64,000 nucleotides of DNA from Massilia sp. BSC265 (lineage in GTDB: Bacteria > Pseudomonadota > Gammaproteobacteria > Burkholderiales > Burkholderiaceae_D): NCBI RefSeq assembly GCF_000740675.1, contig NZ_JPXI01000040.1, positions 62,001-126,000 of the forward strand, given 5' to 3'. The notes below the pieces were generated by a model. That model worked only from the letters and a program-made list of their open reading frames with translations, had not been told where the DNA came from and searched no databases. The stretch's first letter is position 1. Each line of letters opens with the position of its first letter. Positions 1-7,605 of this stretch are shown here, piece after piece. The translations under genes and the position numbers were made by a program.

Positions 1-42
1 GCGCGCGATGACCGCCTGCGCCTGCTCGATTGTCACTTGCAT
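1..42 (-). CDS. Start of a protein gene cut by the left edge
   Basis: Only the first 14 codons are inside the window. The reverse strand has a strong ribosome binding site (AAAGGAGG) six to seven bases before an ATG at 42, and the frame stays open to the edge, giving MQVTIEQAQAVIAR. The N-terminus loosely resembles GlcG/HbpS-type heme-binding proteins, but 14 residues cannot settle that. It is transcribed leftwards, away from the SDR gene. Confidence 0.5.
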   Translation of the reverse strand, partial: MQVTIEQAQAVIAR

Positions 43-196
43 TCGCTACCTCCTTTCGTGAGTGAGAGTCACGTTGCTTACCCTAATCAAGGTAATGTCT
101 CGGAGTCATGCATATGCATTGCGCATAATGTGTGGCAAAAAAATAAAGAGCCTGAATCAGGATAATCGCTATCAAGGGAAAATCAAGAACGGCGGA
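43..196. promoter_or_regulatory. Non-coding region upstream of the left-edge gene
   Basis: AT-rich compared with its flanks. It contains a perfect 12-bp palindrome ATGCATATGCAT at 108-119 and a TTACC/GGTAA inverted repeat at 78-95. Either could be an operator for the leftward gene. No convincing reading frame is present. Confidence 0.3.
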
Positions 197-229
197 GGGA
201 CAAGCCCGAGGTGCTGCCTGGCTTGTCCC
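197..229 (-). terminator. Stem-loop downstream of the SDR gene
   Basis: Perfect 10-bp arms (GGGACAAGCC at 197-206, GGCTTGTCCC at 220-229) with a 13-base loop lie just after the stop of the leftward SDR gene. A T-rich run follows on the minus strand only after about 15 bases, so it is terminator-like rather than canonical. Confidence 0.5.
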
Positions 230-238
230 CCGTTTCCC

Positions 239-1084
239 TTACGGCGCTGGCACCGCGGCGTCGTGGTCGGTGGACAGGGCCACCGCCATCCATTCCTCCA
301 GTTCGCGCTCGACCACGCGGTTCTTTTCACGCAGGCGCGCAACGGTGTCGCTGCCCAGCGGCAGCCGCACCGGCGGTCGGACGGCGTCCGCCAGCAGCAG
401 CATGGCAACGGCAAGCTTGTACGGGTCGCCCGGCTGCTGGTGGTTGGCCTCGGCGGCATGGCCGCGCATGGCGCCGACCGTGGCCGCATAGTCGTCGATC
501 ACGGCCGCCGTGGACGAGAGCGAGCTGGCATCCAGGAAGTCGGTGCGGAAGAAGCCCGGTTCCACGACGGTCGCGTGGATGCCGAGGGGCTGGAGTTCCT
601 GCGCCAGCGCTTCGGTGATGCCTTCCACCGCAAACTTGGTCGAGCCGTACACCCCCCAGCCCGGGTAGGCCATGTAGCCGCCGATCGAGGAGATATTGAT
701 GACGTGGCCGCTGCGCTGCCTGCGCATCACCGGCAGCACGGCGCGCGTCACATTCAGCAGGCCGAAGACGTTCGTTTCATACAACCGGCGCACCTCCTCG
801 GCGGAGGATTCTTCCACGGCGCCCAGCAGGCCATAGCCGGCGTTGTTGACGAGGACGTCGATGCGCCCGAAGCGCGCGGTCGCCTGCGTGACGGCTTGTG
901 CGGCGGCGTGTTCGTCGGTGACGTCCAAGGGCAGCGCCAGCAGCCGAGGATGTTCGCCGAGCACCCGCAGGACCGATTGCGGCTGGCGCGCCGTCGCCAC
1001 GACATTGTCGCCGCGTGCCAGGGCAAGCCGTGCGATGAGAAGACCGAAGCCGCGCGAAGCGCCGGTGATCAACCAGGTTTTCAT
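239..1084 (-). CDS. SDR-family NAD(P)-dependent oxidoreductase
   Basis: Classical short-chain dehydrogenase of 281 aa. The Rossmann nucleotide motif TGASRGFG is at residues 7-14, the structural NNAG motif (VLVNNAGYG) follows, then a serine in NISSIGGYMAYPGWG and the catalytic pair YGSTK. It probably reduces or oxidises a carbonyl/alcohol pair in the cytoplasm; the substrate cannot be read from sequence. An ATG at 1090 is also possible, but AAAGGA abuts it, whereas the ATG at 1084 has the normal six-base spacing, so 1084 is preferred. It is divergent from the LysR regulator at 1194, the usual arrangement of a LysR target. Confidence 0.88.
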   Translation of the reverse strand: MKTWLITGASRGFGLLIARLALARGDNVVATARQPQSVLRVLGEHPRLLALPLDVTDEHAAAQAVTQATARFGRIDVLVNNAGYGLLGAVEESSAEEVRRLYETNVFGLLNVTRAVLPVMRRQRSGHVINISSIGGYMAYPGWGVYGSTKFAVEGITEALAQELQPLGIHATVVEPGFFRTDFLDASSLSSTAAVIDDYAATVGAMRGHAAEANHQQPGDPYKLAVAMLLLADAVRPPVRLPLGSDTVARLREKNRVVERELEEWMAVALSTDHDAAVPAP

Positions 1085-1193
1085 GTTCATTCCTTTCGTG
1101 GGTGGTTGGGAATGAGGGCAGTGTAGGGAGGATCCACCTGCTAAACTAGTGAGGGTAAAGCTGATTGATTTTCACCTTCTGGTTGTAAATGGC

Positions 1194-2102
1194 ATGGATA
1201 AAGCGCGGGTAGTGTCGCTGTTCATCAACGTGGTGCGTGCGGGCAGCTTCAGCCAGGCAGCGGCGGCGCAGGGCCTGAGCGCGCAGTCGGTCAGCAAAGC
1301 GATCCGCCAACTGGAGGAGCATCTTGGCGTGCGCCTGTTCCATCGCACCACGCGCAGCCTGGCGCTGACCGACGAAGGGCAGCGCCTGCTGGACCTCGCG
1401 CACCCCGGGCTTCGCCTGCTGGACGATGCGCTCGAGCAGGTCCGCGGCAGCCGGGACGAGGTGGAAGGACTGATCCGGATCGCCGCACCGACTTCGTTCG
1501 GCACGCACTTGCTGGCGCCGCTCGTGTGCGCGTTCCAGGAGCGCTATCCGGGCGTGCGTTTCGACCTGGTGCTGGCGGACCAGTTCACCGACCTCGTGGC
1601 CTCGCGCATCGACGTCGGTTTTCGTGCCGGGAACCCGCCCGAGCGCAACCTGGTCGCGCGCCGGATCGGCGACATCGTACTGAAGCTGTGTGCGTCACCG
1701 GCTTATCTCATGCAGCACGGCAGCCCCGCCAGCATGGATGAGCTGGCCCGTCACCGGTGCACCGGGTACCGGCAGGCCAATACCGGCCGCGTATTGCCGT
1801 GGGAGTTGCAGGGCGAGGGCGGCACGCTGTTCCTCGACATGCCTTGGGTTGCCACCTTCAATACCGTGGAGAGCGAAGCGGCGGCGGTTGCGGCGGGACT
1901 GGGCATCGGCCAGCTTGCCGGCTACCTGGCCGACGACGCCATCGGCGCCGGCAGGCTGGTCCATCTCTTGCCGGAACTGGATACCCGCAGTGCCGGCATC
2001 TACATGTACTACCCGCAGCGGACGGGTCTTCCTTCGCGCGTGCGGCTGTTCATCGATTACGCGGTCGAGGCAGCCAGAGCGCGTCTGGCCGGTGCGCCCT
2101 GA
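1194..2102 (+). CDS. LysR-family transcriptional regulator
   Basis: 302 aa. The N-terminal winged helix-turn-helix (about residues 8-65, with GSFSQAAAAQGLSAQSVSKA and LGVRLFHRTTRSLALTDEG) is typical of LysR regulators of the CrgA/AaeR-like subgroup, followed by a substrate-binding domain beginning about residue 90. An in-frame GTG at 1149 would add 15 residues, but the family normally starts just before the helix, so the ATG at 1194 is chosen. It sits back to back with the SDR gene, about 110 bp apart, and probably controls that gene and itself. The effector is unknown. Confidence 0.9.
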   Translation: MDKARVVSLFINVVRAGSFSQAAAAQGLSAQSVSKAIRQLEEHLGVRLFHRTTRSLALTDEGQRLLDLAHPGLRLLDDALEQVRGSRDEVEGLIRIAAPTSFGTHLLAPLVCAFQERYPGVRFDLVLADQFTDLVASRIDVGFRAGNPPERNLVARRIGDIVLKLCASPAYLMQHGSPASMDELARHRCTGYRQANTGRVLPWELQGEGGTLFLDMPWVATFNTVESEAAAVAAGLGIGQLAGYLADDAIGAGRLVHLLPELDTRSAGIYMYYPQRTGLPSRVRLFIDYAVEAARARLAGAP

Positions 2103-2122
2103 AGTAGAGGGATGTAAACGCA

Positions 2123-2146
2123 CACAGCCCGGCGGACCGGGCTGTG
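2123..2146. terminator. Stem-loop between convergent LysR and sodB genes
   Basis: Perfect 10-bp arms CACAGCCCGG (2123-2132) and CCGGGCTGTG (2137-2146) around a CGGA loop lie between two converging genes. It could terminate both; no strong T-run is present. Confidence 0.6.
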
Positions 2147-2166
2147 CAAGGGGGAACGAGAACGGC

Positions 2167-2745
2167 TTAGGCCATGTTCTGGTTCACGAAGTCCCAGTTC
2201 ACCACATTCCAGAACGCATCCAGGAACTTGGCGCGCGCATTGCGGTAGTCGATGTAGTAGGCGTGCTCCCAGACGTCGGCGGTCAGCAGCGGCTTGTCCG
2301 AGGTGGTCAGCGGGGTGCCGGCGTTCGAGGTGTTGACGATGTCGACGCTGCCGTCGGTCTTCTGCACCAGCCAGGTCCAGCCCGAGCCGAAGTTGCCCAG
2401 TGCCGACTTGTTGAACTCTTCCTTGAACTTGTCGAACGAGCCCCACTTGGCGTTGATCGCGTCAGCCACCTGGCCGGTCGGTGCGCCGCCGCCGTTCGGG
2501 GTCATGCAGTTCCAGAAGAAGGTGTGGTTCCACACCTGGGCCGAGTTGTTGAACACACCGCCCGTCGACTTCTGGATGATCTCTTCCAGGGACAGGTTTT
2601 CGTACTCGGTCCCTTTGATCATGTTGTTCAGGTTGGTGACATAGGTCTGGTGGTGCTTGCCGTGGTGGAATTCCAGGGTCTCGGCCGAGATGTGCGGCTG
2701 CAGAGCATCTTTAGCGTACGGCAGTGGCGGCAGGGTATGTTCCAT
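2167..2745 (-). CDS. sodB: Superoxide dismutase, iron type
   Basis: 192 aa, the full length of cytoplasmic Fe/Mn superoxide dismutases, which convert superoxide to oxygen and hydrogen peroxide. The four metal ligands are present at expected positions: His27 (FHHGKHH), His74 (WNHTFFW), and Asp157 and His161 (DVWEHAYY). The FFWNCM segment and Gln70 (NNSAQVW) favour the iron-type subfamily. There is no signal peptide. The gene lies 85 bp downstream of xseA on the same strand, but two hairpins separate them, so it probably has its own promoter. Confidence 0.97.
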   Translation of the reverse strand: MEHTLPPLPYAKDALQPHISAETLEFHHGKHHQTYVTNLNNMIKGTEYENLSLEEIIQKSTGGVFNNSAQVWNHTFFWNCMTPNGGGAPTGQVADAINAKWGSFDKFKEEFNKSALGNFGSGWTWLVQKTDGSVDIVNTSNAGTPLTTSDKPLLTADVWEHAYYIDYRNARAKFLDAFWNVVNWDFVNQNMA

Positions 2746-2773
2746 GTTCTATTCCTTGTGCGTTGGTTGGACG

Positions 2774-2815
2774 GGTTTTGTTCCAAAACCGCGCTATTCT
2801 AAACCGGATAGCGCG
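2774..2815 (-). terminator. Pair of hairpins after xseA
   Basis: Two adjacent perfect stem-loops: CGCGCTAT/ATAGCGCG (2790-2797 and 2808-2815) and GGTTTTG/CAAAACC (2774-2780 and 2784-2790). They lie between the end of xseA and the start of sodB. On the minus strand the GC-rich hairpin precedes a short T-containing run, consistent with termination of xseA; the second could alternatively serve as an operator for sodB. Confidence 0.5.
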
Positions 2816-2830
2816 ATGTTGCATGCTTGG

Positions 2831-4204
2831 CTACCCAGCCGCGTCATCGAGTGCGGCCTGCACGCTGGAGACGACGACGTCGGCGCTGCCGCCTGCCAGT
2901 CGCACCGACAGCTTGTTACGCGCCTTGATCTGCGCCGGGTCGCGCAATACTTCCCCCTTGGCATTGCGGACGATCGCATAGCCGCGCTCCAGCGTACGTT
3001 GCGGGTTCAGCAGTTCCAGCTGGGCCGACAGGGCATCGAGGGCATCGCGCCGCCGTTTGACAGCGTTACACAGGCTGGTGTTCAGGTGGCGCCCGTCCGC
3101 CAGCAGTTGGGCGCGCAGGGCGCGCATGTCGGGGCGGTGGCGCATCCAGCGCTGCTGCAGCTGGGCCAGCACCAGGTTCTGGCGGTTCACCGGGGTGCGC
3201 ACCGCATGGGTCAGCGCGGCGGCCACCGACAGCAGCTTCACGCGCTGGTGCCGGATCTGGGCAGAGGGGCTCAACAGGCGCCGGCTGTAGCCGTCCAGGC
3301 CCTGGCTGGCTTCCGACAGGGTGCGGCGCATGGCGCGGCGCAGGTCCTGGGCATCGGCGGCGAGCGAGGCGAGCCAGTCGGCGCGCGGGGTGGCGGCCAG
3401 TTCGGCGGCGGCGGTCGGGGTGGCGGCGCGCACGTCGGCGGCGAAGTCGGCGATGGTGACATCGGTCTCGTGGCCCACGCCCGAGATCACCGGGATCTGG
3501 CATGCATCGATGGCGCGCGCCACGCATTCCTCGTTGAAGCTCCACAAGTCCTCGATCGAGCCGCCGCCACGGCATACCAGCAGCACGTCGGCTTCCTGGC
3601 GGCGTGAGGCCGTCATGATGGCTTCGGCGATCTTGTCGGCGGCGAACTGGCCCTGGACCGGGGCCGGGTAGAGGATCACCCGCACGTGCGGCGCGCGGCG
3701 GCGCAGGGCGGTGAGCACGTCCCGCAGGGCGGCGGCTTGCGGGCTGGTGACGATGCCGATGGTGCGCGGGAACAGCGGCAGCGGGCGCTTGCGCGCTTGA
3801 TCAAACAGGCCCTGGGCCTCGAGCTTTTCCTTGAGCCTCAGGAAGGCTTCGTAGAGCTGGCCGACACCGGCGCGGCGGATGGTCTCGACATTGATCTGGT
3901 AGTCGCCGCGCGCGCCGTACAGGGTGACCAGGGCACGCACCTCGACCTTGTCGCCTTCGCGCGGATTGAAGCCGGCGTATTGCGCGCGGCTGCGGAACAT
4001 GACGGCGCGCACCTGGGCGGCATCGTCCTTCAGTGTGAAATACCAGTGACCGGAACTGGCGCGCGTGAAGTTGGAGATCTCGCCCCCGATCCAGACCAGT
4101 GGAAAACTCCGTTCGAGCAGGCGCGCAACCTGCTGGTTCAGGGCCGTCACGCTCATGACGGGCGGTGCGGTGTAGGCGGGGTCGGCGTCGCTTCGATATT
4201 CCAT
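2831..4204 (-). CDS. xseA: Exodeoxyribonuclease VII large subunit
   Basis: 457 aa catalytic subunit of exonuclease VII, which with XseB degrades single-stranded DNA. The N-terminal OB fold is seen in VWIGGEISNFTRASSGHWYF, followed by the family segment around IGIVTSPQAAALRD, the conserved VCRGGGSIEDLWSFN and SGVGHETDVTIADFAADVRAATPTAAAE (given here in parts of one conserved stretch), and a long helical C-terminus. An open frame extends 45 codons further upstream, but the ATG at 4204 puts the OB fold at the family distance from the start. Its 5' side faces the DnaA/IHF module array. Confidence 0.96.
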   Translation of the reverse strand: MEYRSDADPAYTAPPVMSVTALNQQVARLLERSFPLVWIGGEISNFTRASSGHWYFTLKDDAAQVRAVMFRSRAQYAGFNPREGDKVEVRALVTLYGARGDYQINVETIRRAGVGQLYEAFLRLKEKLEAQGLFDQARKRPLPLFPRTIGIVTSPQAAALRDVLTALRRRAPHVRVILYPAPVQGQFAADKIAEAIMTASRRQEADVLLVCRGGGSIEDLWSFNEECVARAIDACQIPVISGVGHETDVTIADFAADVRAATPTAAAELAATPRADWLASLAADAQDLRRAMRRTLSEASQGLDGYSRRLLSPSAQIRHQRVKLLSVAAALTHAVRTPVNRQNLVLAQLQQRWMRHRPDMRALRAQLLADGRHLNTSLCNAVKRRRDALDALSAQLELLNPQRTLERGYAIVRNAKGEVLRDPAQIKARNKLSVRLAGGSADVVVSSVQAALDDAAG

Positions 4205-4363
4205 GGAGGCTGTCTGTCTGGCTGCTTTGATGAAGCTGATGCTTATGTCACATCTTGGCGAAAACGACAAGGGTCGACGCCAGGCGTGTGTGGGTTCAGG
4301 GAGCATTGTCTGGCGTGCACCATTGTTGCCAGTTTTCAATGCATTCTATTGAAACGCTTTGAA

Positions 4364-4427
4364 ATCAATGGTTTGCGGATGGGTCTTCAGGTTTTGAGCT
4401 GACTTTATCCACAAAATCTGTGGGCAA
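4364..4427 (+). promoter_or_regulatory. IHF/DnaA module 1
   Basis: IHF-like core AATCAATGGTTTG (W base at 4363) matches the full consensus. DnaA box TTATCCACA is at 4405-4413. The inverted 9-mer at 4419-4427 reads TTGCCCACA on the minus strand. The weak upstream box seen in other modules is not recognisable here. Confidence 0.7.
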
Positions 4428-4486
4428 CTCATCCATAAGACCAAAGACTGCCCAAGGATGGGGCAGGTCGACCGCCCTCCTTATGC

Positions 4487-4550
4487 ATCAAGGATTTAGC
4501 AGCGCTGTGCCTGCCTTGGACACATTCTTGTCCACAAAAAATGTGCATAT
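4487..4550 (+). promoter_or_regulatory. IHF/DnaA module 2
   Basis: IHF-like core ATCAAGGATTTAG at 4487, weak box TTGGACACA at 4516-4524, DnaA box TTGTCCACA at 4528-4536, inverted 9-mer at 4542-4550 reading ATATGCACA on the minus strand. Confidence 0.7.
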
Positions 4551-4647
4551 CGCGCATCCAAGCGCAGCAGGCTAACCCAGCCGGATGGCAACTGGCCAGG
4601 AGAGCGCCGGTGCTCAAAAATGACGCTAGGAAATTTTATTGTGGTAG

Positions 4648-4711
4648 ATCAATAACTTAGCTTGTCGAGGGGCGCCTTGCACACAATTTTGTCCACAAAA
4701 AGTGTGCACAA
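4648..4711 (+). promoter_or_regulatory. IHF/DnaA module 3
   Basis: IHF-like core ATCAATAACTTAG at 4648 with an A/T tract just upstream, weak box TTGCACACA at 4677-4685, DnaA box TTGTCCACA at 4689-4697, inverted box at 4703-4711 reading TTGTGCACA on the minus strand, itself a perfect TTRTNCACA match. This is the best-formed copy. Confidence 0.75.
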
Positions 4712-4863
4712 CGGCAGTCCGACGGCCAGGCCGTGCATCCGACCGGCCCACAGTCGGCGTCCAGCACTGTGGAAAGGCTGGGTGAACCCGTCCACATAAG
4801 GCTTGTTACCTTGATTGCAGGCACTTGCATATTTCGAAGGCAGTGGGGTCTGATCGCTTAAAA

Positions 4864-4927
4864 ATCAATGACTTGGATTGAGGCGTACATGATTCATCAC
4901 ATCCTTATCCACAAAAAATGTGCAGAT
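4864..4927 (+). promoter_or_regulatory. IHF/DnaA module 4
   Basis: IHF-like core AATCAATGACTTG (W base at 4863) is a full consensus match. A degenerate weak box TTCATCACA lies at 4893-4901, DnaA box TTATCCACA at 4905-4913, inverted 9-mer at 4919-4927 (minus strand ATCTGCACA). Confidence 0.7.
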
Positions 4928-5054
4928 GTGAATTTTCTTTGCCACCAGCCCTCGCAGGCAGAACAAGTCATGCACAGCAGGCCAACATTGCACACAAATC
5001 CTTGGTTTATTGCTGAGTGATGAAATTTTATGCAGTGCTAGTTTTTTGTGTTAG

Positions 5055-5118
5055 ATCAATAACTTAGCATCAGAAATAGGCCCTTGCTCACATTTTTGTC
5101 CACAAAAAATGTGAGGAA
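5055..5118 (+). promoter_or_regulatory. IHF/DnaA module 5
   Basis: IHF-like core ATCAATAACTTAG at 5055, identical to module 3 and also preceded by an A/T tract; weak box TTGCTCACA at 5084-5092; DnaA box TTGTCCACA at 5096-5104; inverted 9-mer at 5110-5118 (minus strand TTCCTCACA). Confidence 0.75.
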
Positions 5119-5193
5119 CCAAACATACCGGGGGAAGTGAGGACAAGGCGCCACACTGCCTGTTTTTTGCGCTTAAGAAATTTCCCCATAGGG

Positions 5194-5257
5194 ATCAATG
5201 ACTTACGTCGTGCTGGACGCCATTGCACACAATTTTGTCCACAGAATTTGTTCGTAA
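5194..5257 (+). promoter_or_regulatory. IHF/DnaA module 6
   Basis: IHF-like core ATCAATGACTTAC at 5194, weak box TTGCACACA at 5223-5231, DnaA box TTGTCCACA at 5235-5243, inverted 9-mer at 5249-5257 (minus strand TTACGAACA, the weakest inverted copy). Confidence 0.7.
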
Positions 5258-5367
5258 GTGCAAACGGTTGAGCTGGATCAACATCATCCTTGAAAACACG
5301 GATGAGCTGTAAGCATGCTCATCTGACACGTGCCGTTTTCTTGCGCAGGCACAGAATGTCCTTTGAA

Positions 5368-5431
5368 ATCAAGGGTCTTCGATCCGAACGGAGGCCTTGC
5401 GCACATTTTTATCCACAGAAGCTGTGCAGAA
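5368..5431 (+). promoter_or_regulatory. IHF/DnaA module 7
   Basis: ATCAAGGGTCTTC at 5368 is the least IHF-like core (the TTR part is CTT). Weak box TTGCGCACA at 5397-5405, DnaA box TTATCCACA at 5409-5417, inverted 9-mer at 5423-5431 (minus strand TTCTGCACA). It ends only about 70 bp before the exbB start, so it may overlap that promoter. Confidence 0.65.
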
Positions 5432-5500
5432 CCACACTTGCCGCACTGCTGGCAACTTGTTACATTGCTGAATTGATTTTCTTTCCCACAGGAGTTTCTC

Positions 5501-6106
5501 TTGCTCGCTATTTTCCAAGCTGCAGGCTGGCCGATCTGGCTGTTGCTGATTGCCTCGATCGTCGCTGTTGCCCTGATCGTGGAACGCCTGATCTACCTGC
5601 GTCGCGAGAAGATCCTCCCGAAGCAATTGCTGGACGAAGTGATCCGTGTCTACCGCGCCGGCAAGGTCACGCCCGATGTCGTTGACAAGCTCGAACACAA
5701 TTCGCCGCTCGGCACCGTGCTGGCTGCCGCGCTGCGCAACGTCGATGCCCCGCGCGACGTCATGAAGGAATCCATCGAAGAAGCCGGCCGCGGCGTCGCC
5801 CACGGCCTGGAGCGCTTCCTGACCACCCTCGGCACCATCGCCTCGCTGGCTCCGCTGATGGGTCTGTTCGGCACGATCGTCGGCATGATCGAGATCTTCG
5901 GCGCGCAAAGCCCGACCGGCAACAACCCGGCGCAGCTGGCGCACGGCATTTCCGTGGCCCTGTACAACACCGGCTTCGGCCTGGCGATCGCCATGCCTGC
6001 CCTGGTGTTCTACCGCCACTTCCGCGCCCTGGTCGACAGCTTCATCGTCGAGATGGAACTGCAGGCCGTGAAATTCGTCGACGTCGTCCACGGTAGCCGC
6101 AAATGA
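5501..6106 (+). CDS. exbB: MotA/TolQ/ExbB proton channel family protein
   Basis: 201 aa inner-membrane protein with three hydrophobic segments (about residues 5-27, 105-130 and 150-172) and the conserved TLGTIASLAPLMGLFGTIVGMI region (given as a landmark), the hallmark of ExbB/TolQ channels that couple proton-motive force to outer-membrane transport through TonB-like partners. The start is TTG at 5501, preceded by AGGAG with six-base spacing; no in-frame ATG fits the N-terminal membrane helix. It overlaps exbD by four bases and heads the exbBD-lpxK-Trm112-kdsB operon, an order common in Betaproteobacteria. Confidence 0.9.
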   Translation: MLAIFQAAGWPIWLLLIASIVAVALIVERLIYLRREKILPKQLLDEVIRVYRAGKVTPDVVDKLEHNSPLGTVLAAALRNVDAPRDVMKESIEEAGRGVAHGLERFLTTLGTIASLAPLMGLFGTIVGMIEIFGAQSPTGNNPAQLAHGISVALYNTGFGLAIAMPALVFYRHFRALVDSFIVEMELQAVKFVDVVHGSRK

Positions 6107-6549
6107 TGAACTTTCGCCGCGACCGCCGGCGCGAGGAACCGGAGATCAACCTGATCGCGTTCATCGACGTGCTGCTGGTGGTCCTCATCTTCCTGATGGT
6201 CTCGACCACCTTCAGCAAGTTCACCGAGCTGCAGATCACGCTGCCGACCGCCGATGCCGAGAAGGTGCAGGAGCGTCCCTTCGAGATCAACGTCACCATC
6301 GACGCCAAGGGCAACTACACGGTGAACAAGGTGCCGGTGTCCTTCCACAGCGTGGCGGGCCTGGCCGAAGACCTGCGCAACGCCGCCCGTAGCGCAGGTC
6401 CCGATGGCCAGCCGGCCAAGGACCCGGTGGTGATCGTCAATGCCGACCAGTTCGCGATGCACCAGATGGTCATCAACGTTCTGGAAGCGGCGCGCGTGGC
6501 CGGCTACGACAAGCTGACCTTCGCCGCCCAGACCGGCACCAAACAGTAA
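6103..6549 (+). CDS. exbD: ExbD/TolR family protein
   Basis: 148 aa partner of the ExbB channel. It has a short basic N-terminus, one membrane helix (residues about 15-37) carrying the conserved aspartate Asp22 in AFIDVLLVVLIF, then a periplasmic domain. The Asp in the helix is the expected proton-path residue. It is translationally coupled to exbB by an ATGA overlap. Whether the pair serves TonB or another energised process cannot be told here, as no tonB is adjacent. Confidence 0.92.
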   Translation: MMNFRRDRRREEPEINLIAFIDVLLVVLIFLMVSTTFSKFTELQITLPTADAEKVQERPFEINVTIDAKGNYTVNKVPVSFHSVAGLAEDLRNAARSAGPDGQPAKDPVVIVNADQFAMHQMVINVLEAARVAGYDKLTFAAQTGTKQ

Positions 6550-6579
6550 GCAAGCGGGCGCTGCGGCGTCCGCCATCGT

Positions 6580-7605
6580 ATGTCTTCTCTCGAATCGATC
6601 CTTACCCGCGCCTGGCTGCGCCGCGGCCCGCTGGCGCTGGCCTTGCTGCCGCTGGCGCTGCTGTTCCGTGTCCTCGCCGGGGTGCGCACGCTGCTGTACC
6701 GCCTTGGCCTGAAGAAGAGCGAGCGCCTGCCGGTGCCGGTCATCGTGGTCGGCAATATCTTCATTGGCGGAACCGGCAAGACGCCGCTGACGATCTGGCT
6801 GGCGGAAAACCTGCGCGGCGCGGGCCTGCTTCCGGGCGTGATCTCGCGCGGCCACGGCGGTGCGTCAGGCGCGCCGCGCGAAGTGACGCCGCAGTCGAGC
6901 CCGCTTCACGTCGGCGACGAACCGCTCCTGATCGCCGCCCGCGCAGGCTGCCCGGTCGTGGTCGGGCGCAAGCGTGCGGAGGCGGGAAGAATGCTCCTCG
7001 CCGCCCACCCCGACGTGAACGTCCTCATCACCGACGACGGCCTGCAGCACTACGCCCTGGCGCGCGACATCGAGATCGTCCTGTTCGACGGCCGCGGCGT
7101 CGGCAATGGCTGGCTGCTGCCGGCCGGGCCGCTGCGCGAGGCGCCCTCGCGCCGGCGCGATTTCACCGTGGTGAACGCGCCCGAGATCACCCCGCAACTC
7201 GCGCGCGCGGTCGGCGGCCGGCCTTTCCGCATGGGCTTGGCGGGCGACTTCGCCGAACCCTTGATGCGGCCGGAAGACTGCCTTCCCTTGGGGCGCCTGA
7301 AGGGCAAGCGCATCGTCGCGGCCGCCGGCATCGGCAACCCGGGCCGCTTCTTTACCATGCTGCGCGGCGCCGGCCTGCAGTTCCAGGAGCTGCCGCTGCC
7401 CGACCACCATGACTTCCTCGACCGTCCTTTCGACAGGGTCGACGCCGATGTCATCCTGATCACGGAGAAGGATGCAGTAAAATGTCGGCAACTTGATAAC
7501 CTGAAGGACGACCCGCGCTTGTGGGTCGTGCCCGTGACAGCGCGGATCGACCCCGCGCTGGCCGAACAAATCGTGGAGAAATGTCGTGGACGCTCGACTG
7601 CTTGA
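6580..7605 (+). CDS. lpxK: Tetraacyldisaccharide 4'-kinase (lipid A kinase)
   Basis: 341 aa. It phosphorylates the 4' position of the lipid A disaccharide precursor at the inner face of the cytoplasmic membrane. An N-terminal hydrophobic segment (about residues 17-40) precedes the P-loop GGTGKT at 63-68 within VVGNIFIGGTGKTPLT. The lipid A kinase blocks VISRGHGG and ITDDGLQHYAL follow. It lies 30 bp after exbD, and its 3' end overlaps the Trm112-family gene by 20 bases. Confidence 0.95.
   Translation: MSSLESILTRAWLRRGPLALALLPLALLFRVLAGVRTLLYRLGLKKSERLPVPVIVVGNIFIGGTGKTPLTIWLAENLRGAGLLPGVISRGHGGASGAPREVTPQSSPLHVGDEPLLIAARAGCPVVVGRKRAEAGRMLLAAHPDVNVLITDDGLQHYALARDIEIVLFDGRGVGNGWLLPAGPLREAPSRRRDFTVVNAPEITPQLARAVGGRPFRMGLAGDFAEPLMRPEDCLPLGRLKGKRIVAAAGIGNPGRFFTMLRGAGLQFQELPLPDHHDFLDRPFDRVDADVILITEKDAVKCRQLDNLKDDPRLWVVPVTARIDPALAEQIVEKCRGRSTA

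Larger units (their letters stand above)
4205..5500. other. Non-coding region with seven IHF/DnaA-box modules
   Basis: About 1.3 kb without a credible gene, AT-richer than its flanks, between divergent xseA and exbB. Seven 64-bp modules occupy it, all on the plus strand, starting at 4364, 4487, 4648, 4864, 5055, 5194 and 5368. In every module the ATCAA core begins exactly 41 bases before a TTATCCACA or TTGTCCACA 9-mer, and a 9-mer in reverse orientation begins 14 bases after the start of the strong box. Distances between modules vary (123, 161, 216, 191, 139, 174). TTRTNCACA is the DnaA box and WATCAANNNNTTR the IHF consensus. Essential housekeeping genes flank it, so it is chromosomal; no dnaA, dnaN or gyrB is nearby, arguing against oriC. 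Function as a DnaA-titrating or DnaA-regulating locus is inferred. Confidence 0.8.

Noticed and set aside
4364..5431. CRISPR array or tandem satellite
   Set aside because: Units share only short motifs at fixed internal distances, gaps vary from 123 to 216 bp, and no cas genes are present.
4205..5500. Chromosomal replication origin oriC
   Set aside because: DnaA boxes are abundant, but dnaA, dnaN, gyrB, rpmH and parAB are not nearby, and in Betaproteobacteria oriC normally adjoins dnaA. Not formally excluded; GC-skew or marker-frequency data would decide.
5290..5685. 131-aa open frame before and within exbB
   Set aside because: It spans modules 6-7 and runs in another frame through exbB, with no ribosome binding site or protein-like composition.
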